35,220 bases of DNA, from positions 1 through 35,220 of the forward strand of contig JAAXXD010000017.1 in NCBI GenBank assembly GCA_013334655.1. The letters are read 5' to 3'. Origin of the DNA: Chlorobaculum sp. Lineage in GTDB: Bacteria > Bacteroidota > Chlorobiia > Chlorobiales > Chlorobiaceae. Of the stretch, positions 26,320-35,220 are shown one piece after another. A program made the position numbers and the translations under genes. Positions within the stretch are counted from its first letter, which is position 1; each line of letters opens with the position of its first letter. Under the pieces are notes generated by a model. That model did not search any database. It was not told the origin of the DNA and saw only the letters and a list, made by a program, of their open reading frames with translations.

Positions 26320-27246
26320 ATGGACAGCGACCTGCCTTTAAATAAGTATATAGCGATTTCACCATTTTATGGTTTAGCTCTCAGACCTGGAACACAGTTT
26401 CTATCACTAGGGGATTATAAACTTTGCAATAAGAATTACCTTGAAAGTAATTTTCCTAATTCAAAAGGTACTTTTAAAAGCAAGATTCAAGTTCACCAGA
26501 ATCAAATTCCAGCCATTGACTTCTACTTTATCATCAGGGAAAAAATTATCGCCTCTAATATTGAAGAAGCGAATAAAATTTTTGTCCTTGAAATAGGTCA
26601 TCTCGTCAACACGCTTTTATATTGTATATCTTTTAGAAGCTCAGAAAATCAAAAAATATCAATCAGAAAAGAAAATATAAGCCAAGCAATCTATATTCAA
26701 GGAGAAAGTCAATCACAAAAATCATCTTTAATAGACGATTTAATAAATCCTATCTATTTCTTGGATGAAGAGGTTTTTAGCCATAAAGGAAACAATATAA
26801 AAATATTTCAGTACCTCAGTACTGAACCAAAATCTAATATTGAAAAACGAATCAAGTCTGCCGTAAGCTGGATCGGGCAAGCGCTGATAAATTCAGACAT
26901 TACAGAAGGTTTTCTTGAGCTTGCCATTGCGCTCGAAACGCTCCTAATCTTTCAAGATGGATTTATTTCAAAGTCTATCACAGCACAACTCGCAGAATTT
27001 GCTGCATTTTTAACAGAGACGGAACTTCTCAAGAGAATAGAAGTCCAAAAAAAGGTAAAAGATCTTTATAGAAAAAGGTCTGCCATTGTTCATTCATTCT
27101 CAACAAATATCGAAGAAAAAGATTTTCAAAGCTTGCTCGAGATACTGAAAATAATAATTCACAAATATTTTATTTTAATAGAAACCGAAAAAATAAAAGA
27201 GATAAACGACATTAACTCTCATATTGAAAGGCTTAGATTTTCATAA
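26320..27246 (+). CDS. HEPN-domain protein (Apea-like)
   Basis: A 308-residue AT-rich gene. The C-terminal half (about 170-300) is a helical HEPN domain: SAVSWIGQALINSDITEGFLELAIALETLL, then LAEFAAFL, then YRKRSAIVHSF containing the RxxxxH RNase motif (Arg253, His258). HEPN proteins are metal-independent RNases used in toxin-antitoxin, abortive infection and CRISPR systems. The N-terminal half (1-165) is strand-rich, does not resemble a nucleotidyltransferase or nuclease, and could be a sensor. There is no MNT antitoxin next to it. The AT-rich composition contrasts with the ClC gene before it and the AlbA_2 gene after it, so it looks inserted. Apea-like membership is inferred from the remembered pattern, not a search. 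Confidence 0.7.
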   Translation: MDSDLPLNKYIAISPFYGLALRPGTQFLSLGDYKLCNKNYLESNFPNSKGTFKSKIQVHQNQIPAIDFYFIIREKIIASNIEEANKIFVLEIGHLVNTLLYCISFRSSENQKISIRKENISQAIYIQGESQSQKSSLIDDLINPIYFLDEEVFSHKGNNIKIFQYLSTEPKSNIEKRIKSAVSWIGQALINSDITEGFLELAIALETLLIFQDGFISKSITAQLAEFAAFLTETELLKRIEVQKKVKDLYRKRSAIVHSFSTNIEEKDFQSLLEILKIIIHKYFILIETEKIKEINDINSHIERLRFS

Positions 27247-27338
27247 GAATGTACCTAATCAAAAATTCTTTGTAAATCAAGATTATTAATAAACCAGTAA
27301 ATATCCTCGCTCTTCATGAATCACGATGGAGAAGCCTC

Positions 27339-28019
27339 ATGACCAGTTTCAAACCGAAACATTCCGTGCCCAACCTGCTCGACCTCGTCGCGGAGGGTGA
27401 GGGTTTGCGCATCGAGTTCAAGCGGCTCGTCCACTCCGCGCCAAAAATCGCGCGGTCGATCACGGCGTTTGCCAATACATCTGGTGGCGTAATACTGATC
27501 GGTGTTGACGATGATCGACGGATCGTCGGCATTCACAGTGAGAAAGAGACGCTCCAGATCATCGACGAGGCAATGAAATTCCACATCGAACCGAGGCCGC
27601 GCATCGAGGCGCGCGTCGAGGAGTTCAAGCGCCGGATGGTGCTGCTCGTCGAGATTCCCGAAAGCCCGGAGCGTCCCCATTTTCATGTCGAGCGAGTCAT
27701 CCGGCGCGACACAGGCACGCGAAGCGTCGAACGCCGGGTCTTCATCCGCGACGGCAGCCACAACAAGGCCGCCTCGGAAGATCGCATCGCGCTCATGCTT
27801 TCGAAGAAGGAGCCGATACGGATTTCATTCACCGACCGCGAACGCCACCTGCTTGGCTGGCTGGAAGCGCATGAGCGGATCACAGCGGAAGCGTTCGCTG
27901 ACAACGTCTGCATCCCGATTCGGGAGGCGCGGCGCATCCTTGTTTCGCTGGTCAGATCGGGCGCATTGCGTCTCGAATCGATCAACGGCAACAGCTTCTA
28001 CACCCTTGCTTTACGCTGA
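27339..28019 (+). CDS. AlbA_2/Schlafen-type putative DNA-binding regulator
   Basis: A 226-residue protein. The N-terminal 125 residues are an AlbA_2 (Schlafen) domain: RIEFKR near residue 24, then SITAFANTSGGVILIGVDDDRRIVGI near 40-66, MVLLVEIPES, and VFIRDGSHNKAAS. The C-terminal 70 residues look like a winged helix (RERHLLGWLEAHERITAEAF, IPIREARRILVSLVRSGALRLE). The combination suggests a nucleic-acid-binding transcription regulator; some relatives sit beside defence or mobile genes. The start at ATG 27339 follows GGAGAAG at a good distance. Core-like GC content, 92 bases after the HEPN gene, same strand. No partner operon is obvious. Confidence 0.82.
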   Translation: MTSFKPKHSVPNLLDLVAEGEGLRIEFKRLVHSAPKIARSITAFANTSGGVILIGVDDDRRIVGIHSEKETLQIIDEAMKFHIEPRPRIEARVEEFKRRMVLLVEIPESPERPHFHVERVIRRDTGTRSVERRVFIRDGSHNKAASEDRIALMLSKKEPIRISFTDRERHLLGWLEAHERITAEAFADNVCIPIREARRILVSLVRSGALRLESINGNSFYTLALR

Positions 28020-28154
28020 TCGACGTCTGTCAGCGCTGCCGCATCGCCTACATTTATGTATTATTATTTTAGGAAATCATCTCAAATAACCGTATTTATT
28101 TAAGTAACCACTTGTCTGGTTCGACTTAGCCTGCAACATCTTTTTTTACCGGCC

Positions 28155-29603
28155 ATGACCCGACTGTTCGATCACTACAATCCGCAATCCGAGCGCTTTT
28201 TCGACGAGGTCATCGCCCGTGACGGGGCGCAACGCTCTCACTATGAAATCATGATGCAGCGCTTCAACCAGTTTTCCTCAGCGGACATACGGGCGCGACG
28301 CGAGCTGGTGAACATCTTTTTCCGTAATCAGGGGATCACCTTCACCGTCTACGGCGTTGACGAGGGGATCGAGCGTATTTTTCCCTTCGACCTGATTCCG
28401 AGAATCATTCCCGCTTCCGAGTGGGCGGTGATCGAGCGCGGGCTTATCCAGCGCATCACCGCGCTCAACGAGTTTCTGACGGACATTTACCACAAGCAGC
28501 AGATTCTGCGTGACAAGGTCGTGCCCGCCGAGCTGGTGCTTGGCAGCAAGCACTTCCGGCGCGAGTTCATTGGCGTGCGCCCGCCTCTCGGTATTTACAT
28601 TCATGTCACCGGCAGCGACCTCATCCGCGATGCCGAAGGGCGTTACCTTGTGCTCGAAGACAACCTCCGCACGCCGAGCGGCGTTTCGTACATGTTGCAG
28701 AACCGTATCGCCATGAAGCGCGCCTTCCCGGTACTTTTCGACCGCTACACGGTGCGCCCGGTCGAGAACTATCCGCAGCAGTTGCTTCGGACGCTGCAGG
28801 AGATCAGCCCGACGCCAAAGTCTAATCCCAAGGTGGTGGTGCTCACGCCGGGAGTCTACAACTCGGCCTACTTCGAGCACAGCTTCCTCGCCCAGCAGAT
28901 GGGCGTGCAGCTCACCGAGGGGCGCGATCTGGTGGTCAACAACAACAAGGTGTACACGCGCACGACGCGGGGCTTGCAGATCGTTGACGTCATTTACCGC
29001 CGCGTGGATGACGAATTCATCGATCCGCTTGTCTTCCGGCCCGACTCGGTGCTCGGGGTGGCGGGCCTCATCAACGCCTACCGCAAGGGCAATGTGACGC
29101 TGGCCAACGCCATCGGCACCGGCGTCGCGGACGACAAGGTGATCTACAGCTTCGTGCCCGACATCATCCGCTACTATCTGAACGAGGAGCCGATTCTCGA
29201 CAACGTGGAGACCTGGCTCGCCAGCAATCCGAAGCACATGAAGCATATCCTCGAAAATCTCGACAAGCTCGTCGTCAAGGCGGCCAATGAATCGGGGGGA
29301 TACGGGATGCTGGTTGGGCCGGAATCAACGCCGGAACAGCGCGAAGCATTCGCCGAGAAGATCGTGGAGAATCCCCGGAACTACATCGCCCAGCCGACCA
29401 TCTCGCTGTCGCGCCATCCGAGCTTTTTCAACGACACGGAGCTTGCGCCGTGCCATATCGACCTGCGTCCCTACGTACTCCATGGCAAATCGATCTCCAT
29501 CGTGCCCGGCGGGCTGACGCGGGTGGCGCTCAAGCGCGGCTCGCTGGTGGTGAACTCCTCCCAGGGCGGCGGAAGCAAGGATACCTGGGTCATCGATAAC
29601 TGA
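28155..29603 (+). CDS. Circularly permuted ATP-grasp type 2 protein
   Basis: A 482-residue member of the circularly permuted ATP-grasp family (older names DUF404/DUF407), predicted to form amide bonds between a carboxylate and an amine using ATP. Typical features: the N-terminal [29 protein letters not shown] near residue 174-190, [14 protein letters not shown] with its nucleotide-binding Lys near 373, [25 protein letters not shown], and the C-terminal PGGLTRVAL with [12 protein letters not shown]. First gene of a tight operon with alpha-E (22 bases on) and transglutaminase genes (39 bases on). This trio is a known conserved neighbourhood in comparative-genomic work on amidoligases; its product and substrate are undetermined. 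Complete, with no lesion. Confidence 0.92.
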   Translation: MTRLFDHYNPQSERFFDEVIARDGAQRSHYEIMMQRFNQFSSADIRARRELVNIFFRNQGITFTVYGVDEGIERIFPFDLIPRIIPASEWAVIERGLIQRITALNEFLTDIYHKQQILRDKVVPAELVLGSKHFRREFIGVRPPLGIYIHVTGSDLIRDAEGRYLVLEDNLRTPSGVSYMLQNRIAMKRAFPVLFDRYTVRPVENYPQQLLRTLQEISPTPKSNPKVVVLTPGVYNSAYFEHSFLAQQMGVQLTEGRDLVVNNNKVYTRTTRGLQIVDVIYRRVDDEFIDPLVFRPDSVLGVAGLINAYRKGNVTLANAIGTGVADDKVIYSFVPDIIRYYLNEEPILDNVETWLASNPKHMKHILENLDKLVVKAANESGGYGMLVGPESTPEQREAFAEKIVENPRNYIAQPTISLSRHPSFFNDTELAPCHIDLRPYVLHGKSISIVPGGLTRVALKRGSLVVNSSQGGGSKDTWVIDN

Positions 29604-29625
29604 ACTTTAAACGAACGAATAGCCA

Positions 29626-30693
29626 ATGCTGAGTCGCGTCGCCGAATCGCTGTTCTGGATGAGCCGCTACTTTGAACGCGCGGAGAACACCGCACGTTTT
29701 CTTGATGTCAATTTCAACCTGCTGCTCGATCTGAACAGCATCACCTCCGTCGATCACCCGAACTACTGGAAGCCGCTGATCATGGTCATGGCCGATCCGG
29801 AGCATTACAACAGCCTCTATCAGGAGTACGACGCGCACTCGGTAACCGACTATCTGGTGTTCAACCGCCAAAACAGCAGCTCGATTCTCTCATCGATCAG
29901 CATGGCGCGCGAGAACGCCCGAAGCATCATCGAGAGTATTTCGAGCGAGATGTGGGAGCAGCTCAACAACCTCTACCACTTCCTGCAAAGCGTTTCGCCG
30001 CAGCAGGTGCACAGCGATCCCTACAGCTTCTATAAGGAGATCAAGAACGCATCGCACCTGTTCCAGGGGATCACCGATAACACCTTCTCGCACAACGAGG
30101 GGTGGGCTTTCGTGCAGATCGGCAAGTATCTGGAGCGGGCCGACAACGCCGCGCGACTCATCGACGTGAAGTATCACATGCTTACGCCGAGGACGGCAAG
30201 GCACTCCGATCTTGTCAGCGGTTCGGTGGACATCATCCAGTGGATGGCTGTGCTGAAAAGTTGCAGCGCCCTCGAAGCGTTCAGGAAGGTCTATCTCTCG
30301 AAGATCGATCCCGACAACATCCTCAGCTTTTTGATTCTCGACCGAAGCTTCCCGCGGAGCATCACCTTTTCGATTTGCGCGGCACAGGAGGCGTTGTGGC
30401 GTATTTCCGGCAGCTCGCAGCACCGTTACGCCAACAACGTAGACCGGCTCATCGGCAAGATGGAGGCGGAGATGAGCTACACCACGGTCGAGGAGATTCT
30501 CCAGCAGGGGGTGCGCCCGTTCCTCGAAGAGATCGAGCAGGGGCTGGCCAAAATCGGCGAACAACTTCACTTGCTCTACTTCGCCTATCATACGCCAAAG
30601 ATCGAGCCGGCGGACGTCGCCGAAGCGCTTCCGTTCACCGGCCTCGACGGGCGGCGGGCCAACTGGAGCCAGTCACAGCAACAGCAGCAATAA
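29626..30693 (+). CDS. Alpha-E domain protein
   Basis: A 355-residue all-helical protein (alpha-E family, formerly DUF403). The repeat signatures that give the family its name are clear: the N-terminal LSRVAESLFWMSRYFERAENTAR and a second copy QIGKYLERADNAAR near residue 167-180, each with the Glu-Arg-Ala-(E/D)-Asn core. It ends in a Gln-rich tail. Alpha-E proteins have no proven activity; they are almost always encoded beside circularly permuted ATP-grasp and transglutaminase-like proteins and may be a scaffold or a second enzyme in a peptide-modifying pathway. It starts 22 bases after the ATP-grasp gene, in the same operon, and the transglutaminase gene follows. Confidence 0.93.
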   Translation: MLSRVAESLFWMSRYFERAENTARFLDVNFNLLLDLNSITSVDHPNYWKPLIMVMADPEHYNSLYQEYDAHSVTDYLVFNRQNSSSILSSISMARENARSIIESISSEMWEQLNNLYHFLQSVSPQQVHSDPYSFYKEIKNASHLFQGITDNTFSHNEGWAFVQIGKYLERADNAARLIDVKYHMLTPRTARHSDLVSGSVDIIQWMAVLKSCSALEAFRKVYLSKIDPDNILSFLILDRSFPRSITFSICAAQEALWRISGSSQHRYANNVDRLIGKMEAEMSYTTVEEILQQGVRPFLEEIEQGLAKIGEQLHLLYFAYHTPKIEPADVAEALPFTGLDGRRANWSQSQQQQQ

Positions 30694-30732
30694 CGTTTCA
30701 TCGACTCTGTCAACCGGGAACCCTTTCAGCGC

Positions 30733-31596
30733 ATGATCCTCAAAGTCGAACATTCGACGCTTTTCGAATACGAAGAGCCGATCTACGAAACCGCCACCGA
30801 AGTGCGCCTGCATCCTGCAAGCGATACCGGCACGCAGCAGTGCGCCAACTTCAGCCTTCAGATTACGCCACCCGCGACGATTTTTGATTACACCGATTTT
30901 TACGGCAACCGGGTGCACCACTTCAACATCCTGCAAAGTCACAAGCGGGTGCATATCCTCGCCACCTCGGTGGTCGAGACCGCCGCGCAGCCGGAGACAG
31001 GCCCCTTTACGGAGGATGAAATCCTGCTGCTCGACCTGCTCTCTGAAAGCCGCTATGTTCATTTCGATTCCGCGATCCAGGCGCTTGCCGACCGGTTCAG
31101 AGGCATCGACGAGCCGCACCGGCAAGCAACGGAAATCTGTCGGCACATCAACGATTCGTTCCGCTACGAGCCGGGCGTTACCGACGTACACAGCACGAGT
31201 GCCGTCGTCATGGCGCTCGGGCGCGGCGTCTGCCAGGATTTCGCCCACATCATGCTCGCCGCCTGCCGTCATCTCGGCCTTCCGGCTCGCTATGTCAGCG
31301 GCTATCTCTATGGCGGCGGAAGCACGCCGGAGGGGCAGGACGAGGCGAGCCACGCATGGTGCGAGGTGTGGTGCGGTGCAGAAAAAGGGTGGACGGGATT
31401 CGATCCGACGCACAAAACGCTTTTTGTGGACGACCGTTACATCAAGATCGGCACGGGAAGGGATTACGGAGATGTGCCGCCGGTGCGAGGCACCTACAAG
31501 GGTGCGTCATCCGAAAAGCTCGGCGTCTCGGTCAGGGTCAGCGCACTGGAGCGCGACGGCGACGCGCCTGAAGCCCGGCAGCGCAGCCGCGCCTGA
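30733..31596 (+). CDS. Transglutaminase-like cysteine protease/amidase
   Basis: A 287-residue protein with a bacterial transglutaminase N-terminal beta domain (residues 1-80: LKVEHSTLFEYEEPIYET, then EVRLHP) and a transglutaminase core. The catalytic triad is intact: Cys167 in GRGVCQDFAH, His207 in ASHAWCEVW, and Asp224 in GFDPTH. The GRDYGDVPPVRGTYKG block near 245-260 is typical of the family that travels with alpha-E and ATP-grasp genes. In such operons it is thought to be a peptidase or amidase acting on the amide-linked product. No signal peptide, so it is probably cytoplasmic. Third gene of the operon, ending convergently with hybrid kinase 3. Confidence 0.93.
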   Translation: MILKVEHSTLFEYEEPIYETATEVRLHPASDTGTQQCANFSLQITPPATIFDYTDFYGNRVHHFNILQSHKRVHILATSVVETAAQPETGPFTEDEILLLDLLSESRYVHFDSAIQALADRFRGIDEPHRQATEICRHINDSFRYEPGVTDVHSTSAVVMALGRGVCQDFAHIMLAACRHLGLPARYVSGYLYGGGSTPEGQDEASHAWCEVWCGAEKGWTGFDPTHKTLFVDDRYIKIGTGRDYGDVPPVRGTYKGASSEKLGVSVRVSALERDGDAPEARQRSRA

Positions 31597-31611
31597 GGCT
31601 TCGGCAACGTA

Positions 31612-31645
31612 GCGCCGCCGTATGCGGAGACCACGGCGGGGGCGC
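31612..31645. terminator. GC-rich hairpin between convergent genes
   Basis: GCGCCGCCGT at 31612-31621 can pair with ACGGCGGGGGCGC at 31633-31645, leaving a three-G bulge. There is no T tract, so it is only a possible transcription stop for the transglutaminase operon or hybrid kinase 3. Confidence 0.3.
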
Positions 31646-31646
31646 A

Positions 31647-34094
31647 TCAGACCGCTTCGAGTGCTTCGCGCACCTTGTCGGTCAAAGCCTTGAAGGTGAA
31701 GGGCTTGCGGATGACGTTGACCAGCGGGCTGTCCACGCCGTACGTGGCGACAATGTCCGGCGAATATCCCGACATGAAGAGCACCCTGAATCCGGGGCTG
31801 ATGGCCGAGAGCTTCGACGAAAGATCGGTGCCATTCATCTCCGGCATCACCACGTCAGTCAAGAGAAGATCGATCCGCCCGCTGTTCTCTTCAGCCAGTG
31901 TGATCGCTTCGGTTGGGCCACCGGCGGTAATGACCGTAAATCCGGATTTTTCGAGCGATATCCGGCAAAGGTTCAGAATTTCAGGTTCATCTTCGACCAC
32001 CAGAATCGTCGGATGTTCTTCGGTATCGATCTTCGACCCACTCACGACGTCGGCACTCTCCAGCTTTTTATACTGAGGCAGATAGATTCTGAAGGTGCTG
32101 CCCTTGCCCGCTTCGCTTTCGAAATCGACGAATCCCCGGTTTTGCTTGACGATGCCGTAGATCGATGACAGCCCGAGGCCATTGCCTTTGCCCAACGCCT
32201 TGGTGGTGAAAAACGGCTCGAAAATATGCGGTTTGTCCCTGTCGGCAATGCCGCAACCGGTATCGGCTACGGAGAGCATGGCGTAATTTCCGGGAAGCCT
32301 GAAATGGTCGCCGTTGCTCTGCGAGGCATCGATTCTGAGTCTCTTGGTTGCGATGACTATTTTTCCCGCGCCTTTCATGGCATCGCGGGCGTTGAGACAA
32401 AGATTCATCAGAATCTGGTCGAGCTGCGATGGATCGATGTGCAGCTTGCACTCCTCACCGCACGGCTCCCACTCGATTTGGATATTCTCCCCTGCCACTC
32501 GTTGCAGAATAGGCAAGGCATCCTCAATCGTCTCATCGACATTCAGCGCTATCGGCATGGTCGTCTGCTTTCGGGCGAAGGCGAGCAACTGGCTGGTCAT
32601 TTCCGCCGAACGCTCGGCCGCGTGGTAAATCTCCTGAAGATTCTCCTCCACCGATGGCTCCAGACCGTCACTGGACAGCGCCAGTTCGGCATTGCCGAGA
32701 ATGACCCCGAGCATATTGTTGAAGTCGTGAGCGATGCCGCCGGCAAGCTGGCCGATCAGCTCCATTTTCTGGATTTGCAGCAGAGCCGATTGATTGCGCA
32801 TCTCGACCAGCGCCGTTCTTTTCCGGACGACGATGTCCCAGACAAGATTGGTCAGCGTCCCTACCCACTGGGCGTCATTGCCGGTGTATGACGAACATTT
32901 GTTAAAAACCAGAAAGACGGCAACTACCTTGCCCTGCTCGATAATGGGCACAGAGAGCGTACGTGATATGGAGGGATGATCGGGAGGAAAATCTTCACGA
33001 CAGGTGCGCGGAACTTCGTTGAGTATGACAGGCTGGCGGGACTCGATAGACTCGCTCAGAAACGGCAACACGTTGAATGGATGACGAACGCCAACGCCCT
33101 TCATTGCTTCCATCTGCTCGCGAACGCGGTCAGACCAGATACACCAGGGGTTGCCCCTTGAATCATCGGGAAGGAAGTAGATGAAACCGAACTGGCTGCC
33201 GGTGAGCTTTTCAGCTTCATCGATGGTCTTTTGCAGAATCTCCTTGATCGACACCGATTCAGACTGCTGCAACAGGCCGAGCCGGAATTCGGTCAGTCTC
33301 TCAAGCTGTTTGCGCTGGGTGAGATCGCAGAGCACTCCGATAGCGCCTTCAGTGCGATTGTCATGATAACGCTGAAGCTTCAGTTCGACGTAGCAGGCGG
33401 AACCATCTTTTTTGCGAATCGTGATCTCGCTGGCCTCGATGGATGCGCCATTCGAGATCACCTCGCGGAACATGCCGAGAGCGCTTCCGCCCGGCGCGGT
33501 TTCATCGCAGCATTGGGTGAAGTTGTTGCCTACGCACTCCGGCAACGTGTAGCCGACAATTTTTTCAAAGGCGGGCGAGATGTAAACAATAGCTCCGTCG
33601 GTATCGGTGATGAAAACCGGTGAATCGGCCTTTTCAAACATCGAGCGATAACGCTGCTCGCTCTGCATCATTGCTATTCCGGCCTTTTTCAGGCGCGTAA
33701 TATCGATGCCGGTGCCGGTTATGAAATAGCGTCCATCGTGCTCATAACGGTTTGCGATGAGCAGAAACCAGCGGTATGCCGGGCCTCCCTTGAGCAGGAT
33801 TCGGACTTCTGCCGTCTCTTCGACTCCTTGACGCAGAATATCGTTCATGCGCTGAGCAACGAGCGGCCGGTCTTCGGGGTGAATCTGCTCAAGAAAATCG
33901 ATCGAAGCAACCTCTTCCTGGGATTTGCCGACGATCCGGTCACGAAACCAGGGACTCCACCGCACCATGCGTCCATTGGCATCGACCACGTACATAGACT
34001 GAGGCAAGACGTCAGCAAAATGAGTATAGCCGGAAGAACCGGGGGCATCTGAATTCGGAAATTCTGGGGTTCCGATTTTGCTATTTTCTGGCAT
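31647..34094 (-). CDS. Hybrid histidine kinase 3 (PAS-PAS-GAF-HisKA-HATPase-REC)
   Basis: The largest of the three hybrid kinases, 815 residues, predicted soluble. Domains: PAS about 25-135 (IHPEDRPLV), PAS about 145-262 ([23 protein letters not shown] with a PAC tail), GAF about 270-425, H-box GGIAHDFNN with His456, N-box Asn564/Asn568, G1 DTGCGI, F box FEPFFTTK, G2 GNGLGLS, and a receiver with Asp747 ([13 protein letters not shown]) and the lysine of RKPF near 797. Its GAF-to-core region resembles kinase 1 closely, and its core resembles kinase 2. No partner regulator is adjacent. It is divergent from tgt across a 278-base AT-rich gap and convergent with the transglutaminase operon. Confidence 0.93.
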   Translation of the reverse strand: MPENSKIGTPEFPNSDAPGSSGYTHFADVLPQSMYVVDANGRMVRWSPWFRDRIVGKSQEEVASIDFLEQIHPEDRPLVAQRMNDILRQGVEETAEVRILLKGGPAYRWFLLIANRYEHDGRYFITGTGIDITRLKKAGIAMMQSEQRYRSMFEKADSPVFITDTDGAIVYISPAFEKIVGYTLPECVGNNFTQCCDETAPGGSALGMFREVISNGASIEASEITIRKKDGSACYVELKLQRYHDNRTEGAIGVLCDLTQRKQLERLTEFRLGLLQQSESVSIKEILQKTIDEAEKLTGSQFGFIYFLPDDSRGNPWCIWSDRVREQMEAMKGVGVRHPFNVLPFLSESIESRQPVILNEVPRTCREDFPPDHPSISRTLSVPIIEQGKVVAVFLVFNKCSSYTGNDAQWVGTLTNLVWDIVVRKRTALVEMRNQSALLQIQKMELIGQLAGGIAHDFNNMLGVILGNAELALSSDGLEPSVEENLQEIYHAAERSAEMTSQLLAFARKQTTMPIALNVDETIEDALPILQRVAGENIQIEWEPCGEECKLHIDPSQLDQILMNLCLNARDAMKGAGKIVIATKRLRIDASQSNGDHFRLPGNYAMLSVADTGCGIADRDKPHIFEPFFTTKALGKGNGLGLSSIYGIVKQNRGFVDFESEAGKGSTFRIYLPQYKKLESADVVSGSKIDTEEHPTILVVEDEPEILNLCRISLEKSGFTVITAGGPTEAITLAEENSGRIDLLLTDVVMPEMNGTDLSSKLSAISPGFRVLFMSGYSPDIVATYGVDSPLVNVIRKPFTFKALTDKVREALEAV

Positions 34095-34372
34095 GAACAG
34101 AATTACGCTTAAAGAGCTGTTGAATTCGCAATACGCCTTTCATATAGTGCGTCTGTATACAAAAACAACACCGCGCATACGCGTTATCACTCGATTAAAA
34201 TATATAAACAACTTACGACATTTTTCTGTTTCTATAAAACTTCACAGCGTTATTTTCCTCATTATTGCTCGCAGGAACACACAAAACGTATCGATTTTTA
34301 TTTGTGAGTCGCGTTCCCTACTTTCACTCATCGTTCTTACCATGCTATCCTTTTTGCCATTTGCGCAACGAT

Positions 34373-35220
34373 ATGAAATTTTCAGTTTTCTCGACAGACC
34401 GCCATTCAGCCGCACGTTGCGGCCTGCTTTCGACCGCGCACGGCGACATCCCGACGCCGATCTTCATGCCGGTCGGCACGAGGGCGAGCGTCAAATCGGT
34501 CGAACCGGAGGAGCTGAAAGCGCTTGATGCAAAAATAATCCTCGCCAACACTTACCACCTCTACCTCAAGCCCGGCAATGACATCCTCTTCAAGGCGGGC
34601 GGCATTCACCGCTTCATGAACTGGGATGGGCCGCTGTTGACCGACAGCGGCGGCTATCAGGTCTATTCGCTGACAGACCTGCGGAAGATCAGCGAGGAGG
34701 GAGTGATGTTCAAATCGCATCTCGACGGTTCAAAGTTGCACTTCACGCCCGAAAACGTGGTCGATACGCAGCGCATCATCGGCAGCGACATCATGATGCC
34801 GCTCGACGAGTGTCCGCCGTGGCCCGCCGAGCGGGAGTATGTGCAGAAGTCGGGCGAGCTGACCCTGCGCTGGGCCGAGCGGGCGAGAACCCATTTTCTC
34901 TCGACGCGACCCCACTACGGCTACGAACAGTACCAGTTCGGCATCACGCAGGGCGGCACGTTCGACGATTTGCGGGCGCACTCCAGCCGGATGCTCGTCG
35001 ATATGGATTTCGATGGCTACGCGGTCGGCGGCATGGCGGTCGGCGAACCGGCGGAGGAGATGTACCGGATGCTCGACCTCTCGCACACCATCCTGCCCGA
35101 GTCGAAGCCGCGCTACCTGATGGGGGTCGGCACGCCTTCGAATATTCTCAACGCCATCGAGCGGGGCATCGACATGTTCGACTGCGTCATCCCGACGCGC
35201 GAGGGGCGCAACGGGCGCGT
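34373..35220 (+). CDS. tgt: tRNA-guanine transglycosylase (3' end outside window)
   Basis: Exchanges guanine 34 for preQ1 in tRNAs with GUN anticodons, the committed tRNA step of queuosine synthesis. The first 282 of about 370-380 residues are visible from ATG 34373. Hallmarks: TPIFMPVGTRASVKS, ILANTYHLYLKPG, the general-base/active-site Asp91 in LTDSGGYQVYSL, GSDIMMPLDECPPW, QGGTFDDLR, GGMAVGEP, YLMGVGTP, and the nucleophile Asp270 in MFDCVIPTREGRNG. The zinc site would lie beyond the window edge. It is the only other queuosine gene here, and its frame is intact while queC is interrupted. Upstream is a 278-base AT-rich region shared with hybrid kinase 3; no clear Shine-Dalgarno is seen. Confidence 0.96.
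   Translation, partial: MKFSVFSTDRHSAARCGLLSTAHGDIPTPIFMPVGTRASVKSVEPEELKALDAKIILANTYHLYLKPGNDILFKAGGIHRFMNWDGPLLTDSGGYQVYSLTDLRKISEEGVMFKSHLDGSKLHFTPENVVDTQRIIGSDIMMPLDECPPWPAEREYVQKSGELTLRWAERARTHFLSTRPHYGYEQYQFGITQGGTFDDLRAHSSRMLVDMDFDGYAVGGMAVGEPAEEMYRMLDLSHTILPESKPRYLMGVGTPSNILNAIERGIDMFDCVIPTREGRNGR

Noticed and set aside
1-35220. tRNA, rRNA, CRISPR arrays or complete insertion sequences
   Set aside because: No cloverleaf, rRNA-like tract, regularly spaced repeat or intact transposase was recognised by eye; short tRNA-like matches could be missed without a covariance search.

Overview
The window looks like a chromosomal segment of a green sulfur bacterium, most probably Chlorobaculum or a close relative. 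GroES and GroEL read essentially as I remember the Chlorobaculum proteins (GroEL ends in a GGM repeat), the core genes are GC-rich, and the set of hybrid PAS/GAF histidine kinases fits the Chlorobi. The assignment rests on recognition, not on a search.

Layout. 1-4.2 kb: the end of a UvrA-family ATPase, a small convergent gene, then a CIRCE-controlled groES-groEL operon with a strong terminator. 4.3-6.3 kb: hybrid kinase 1. 6.6-10.3 kb: an AT-richer block with a large autotransporter and a small secreted protein, both on the minus strand. 10.9-13.2 kb: a damaged stretch with queC broken by an amber codon, a CPBP membrane protease, and a 5' trpA fragment butted against a 5' fragment of a NACHT/STAND-type gene. 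13.2-17.2 kb: a secreted CAP-domain protein, a gene-poor gap, and a pentapeptide-repeat gene translationally coupled to hybrid kinase 2. 17.5-19.7 kb: a type II restriction endonuclease and its methyltransferase, the latter split by two in-frame stops. 19.8-21.6 kb: aspS. 22.0-23.8 kb: an AT-rich DUF4238 gene and a toxin-antitoxin pair whose toxin carries two amber codons. 24.3-28.0 kb: a ClC channel with CBS domains, an AT-rich HEPN gene and an AlbA_2/Schlafen-type gene. 28.2-31.6 kb: a three-gene operon of circularly permuted ATP-grasp, alpha-E and transglutaminase proteins. 31.6-34.1 kb: hybrid kinase 3. 34.4 kb to the end: tgt, cut by the window edge.

How it fits together. Housekeeping genes (uvrA, groESL, aspS, tgt) alternate with three paralogous hybrid sensor kinases and a scatter of acquired defence-type genes, several visibly decaying. 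No intact protein gene that ends in this window uses TAG as its stop, while TAG appears inside queC, the methyltransferase and twice inside the toxin. The most notable points are the trpA/NACHT junction, the restriction enzyme whose methylase is interrupted, the toxin with stops at two expected Trp positions, queC loss beside an intact tgt start, and the ATP-grasp/alpha-E/transglutaminase operon. I found no tRNA, rRNA, CRISPR array or intact insertion sequence.
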